A DNA stretch of 7,752 bases, from the NCBI GenBank assembly GCA_913053815.1, contig CAJXGK010000078.1, positions 1 through 7,752 of the forward strand, in the 5' to 3' direction. Below are positions 7,201-7,752 of this stretch, piece by piece (positions within the stretch are counted from its first letter, which is position 1; each line of letters opens with the position of its first letter). Source of the stretch: an uncultured Rhodanobacteraceae bacterium. GTDB lineage: Bacteria; Pseudomonadota; Gammaproteobacteria; Xanthomonadales; Rhodanobacteraceae. The notes under the pieces were generated by a model. That model searched no databases. It was given only the letters and a program-made list of their open reading frames with translations, and was not told the DNA's origin. Position numbers and translations under genes: made by a program.

Positions 7201-7466
7201 CACCGCAGAGCGGTGCCATGCTTATCAACGACCCCAGGCTGGAGCTTGGGTCTACGCCCGGGATGCCGACTCTTTTCATTGGCAGACCCGGCTTCGTGCT
7301 GTCAGCAGATAGGCCGAGCAGGGGCTGGGCGTTCCCGGTGAGGCTGCGGTCAGAGTGCATTGAGGAACGCGAAGATTGCAGTCATAGCCTGCAGCGGCTC
7401 GAAGTATGTTGAGCTGTCCTCCCCTCGCATCTTGGACAGGTCTTGGCAGATGGGCCGACAGCGACC
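7201..7466. other. Cluster of consecutive hairpins, possible structured RNA
   Basis: Stems in order: CACCGC/GCGGTG (7201-7215, 3-nt loop); GACCC-AGGC/GCTT-GGGTC (7230-7252, one bulged C, one G-T pair, TGGA loop); CCGGG/CCCGG with inner GCC/GGC (7258-7291); TGCT/AGCA (7297-7307); GCGTTCC/GGAACGC (7329-7335 with 7364-7370, 28-nt loop); TGCAG/CTGCA (7377-7393, 7-nt loop); CTGTCC/GGACAG (7414-7439, 14-nt loop); and GGTC/GACC around TTGGC/GCCGA (7439-7466). The run of neighbouring, mutually compatible stems is denser than I would expect by chance, but GC-rich DNA gives many stems. The strand cannot be fixed. It matches no RNA family I can recognise. Confidence 0.2.
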
Positions 7467-7520
7467 GGGTTGCGTTACCACATCAGTTTAACAGCATGGG
7501 ACTTTTGGGTATGGGCAGCA

Positions 7521-7558
7521 GACCCGGTTACGGGTCGTTAGCTGGATCGTCAGTTTTT
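7521..7558 (+). terminator. Possible terminator for a + strand transcript
   Basis: A perfect 6-bp stem with a GTTA loop (GACCCG/CGGGTC, 7521-7536) is followed by a weaker 5-bp stem (AGCTG/CAGTT with one G-T pair, 7540-7555) and T5 (7554-7558). On the + strand this resembles a weak intrinsic terminator and would end any RNA read from the hairpin cluster. On the minus strand the 6-bp stem lies 13 nt after the adenosyltransferase stop but has no T run, so it would be at most a 3'-end hairpin for that gene. Confidence 0.25.
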
Positions 7559-7752
7559 ACCTCGTCGCTGATGTTGCCACAACACTTCGCCGTGGCCCTG
7601 CTGTCGGGCCAATACCCGGGCCAGGACAAAAAGCAGATCGGCAAGCCGGTTGAGATAGCGCAGGGTCTGGGGGCGAACTGGGTCCACTCGGTGCAGCGCC
7701 ACCAGTTCGCGTTCGGCCCGCCGACACACAGTCCGAGCGAGATGGCAGGTTG
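7550..7752 (-). CDS. ATP:cob(I)alamin adenosyltransferase, PduO/MMAB type, C-terminal fragment
   Basis: The 5' end lies beyond the right edge; 66 residues are visible before a TGA at 7552-7550. This family transfers the adenosyl group of ATP to cob(I)alamin to make coenzyme B12. The fragment carries the typical C-terminal signatures HLARTVCRRAERELVAL (residues 3-19 of the fragment), with the Arg-Arg-X-Glu that contacts ATP, and LRYLNRLADLLFVLARVLAR (30-49), followed by a short EVLWQ end. These are clear marks of the trimeric PduO type, not of the CobA/BtuR or EutT types. The N-terminal ATP-binding loop cannot be seen. It runs in the same direction as lptD but is 576 nt away, so it is probably a separate transcription unit. 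The usual symbol varies (pduO, or cobO by loose annotation), so I leave it blank. Confidence 0.9.
   Translation of the reverse strand, partial: TCHLARTVCRRAERELVALHRVDPVRPQTLRYLNRLADLLFVLARVLARQQGHGEVLWQHQRRGKN

Larger units (their letters stand above)
6974..7549. other. 576-nt region without a convincing gene, upstream of lptD
   Basis: The region lies between the adenosyltransferase stop and the lptD start. Open frames of 67-85 codons exist on both strands, but none has a ribosome binding site, family motif or plausible composition, and they overlap each other. No tRNA, rRNA, CRISPR or transposase sequence is recognisable. The promoter of the lptD operon should lie in the part nearest 6974, but I see no clear -35/-10 pair. 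The middle and right parts (7119-7540) hold many inverted repeats, listed separately. E. coli has the divergent djlA gene upstream of lptD; no trace of it is seen here. Confidence 0.7.

Noticed and set aside
7180..7225. Resemblance to the 3' part of 6S RNA (TTCACC, TTGAACC, then GCGG and GCCAT)
   Set aside because: The matching words are short and broken by differing spacers, the closing stem and central bubble of 6S RNA are not found, and the genomic place is wrong.
7321..7400. A cobalamin riboswitch, suggested by CCGGTGAGGCTGCGG near a B12 gene
   Set aside because: The conserved B12-box and its flanking motifs are absent, and the region lies downstream, not upstream, of the adenosyltransferase gene.
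7055..7412. Small open frames of 67-85 codons on both strands upstream of lptD
   Set aside because: They overlap each other, lack ribosome binding sites and show no family resemblance.

Overview
The window looks like ordinary core-genome DNA from a Gram-negative bacterium, most likely a gammaproteobacterium or a close relative such as an acidithiobacillus-type lineage. The reason is the gene order lptD-surA-pdxA-rsmA-apaG-apaH on one strand, which is the order known from E. coli and many other gammaproteobacteria, together with an LptD carrying the paired C-terminal cysteines typical of proteobacteria. I cannot name the genus from sequence alone.

Layout. At the left edge the + strand carries the last 63 residues of SecA, ending in its zinc-binding SEC-C motif. 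SecA converges on a block of six genes, all on the minus strand, read from right to left: lptD (6973-4715, GTG start), surA (4680-3361), pdxA (3359-2358, GTG start), rsmA (2361-1576), apaG (1436-1086) and apaH (1086-307). Junctions are tight: a 34-nt gap for lptD/surA, a 1-nt gap for surA/pdxA, an ATGA overlap for pdxA/rsmA and a TGATG overlap for apaG/apaH. Only rsmA/apaG has a sizeable spacer (139 nt). Upstream of lptD lies a 576-nt stretch with no convincing gene but several strong inverted repeats. At the right edge the minus strand carries the last 66 residues of a PduO-type ATP:cob(I)alamin adenosyltransferase.

How the genes fit together. SurA is the periplasmic chaperone and prolyl isomerase that delivers beta-barrel proteins, LptD among them, to the BAM complex, so lptD and surA form an outer-membrane assembly pair. 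PdxA (vitamin B6 synthesis), RsmA (16S rRNA A1518/A1519 dimethylation) and ApaG/ApaH (ApaG of uncertain role; Ap4A hydrolysis by ApaH) travel with them by long-conserved synteny and probable co-transcription rather than by a shared pathway.

What stands out. I see no clearly new multi-gene system. The points worth a second look are an ApaG that lacks about 20 residues of its conserved centre, an ApaH whose conserved C-terminus is replaced by a short charged tail, two extra cysteines near the N-terminus of LptD, and the hairpin-rich gene-free region between the adenosyltransferase gene and lptD, which could encode a structured RNA.
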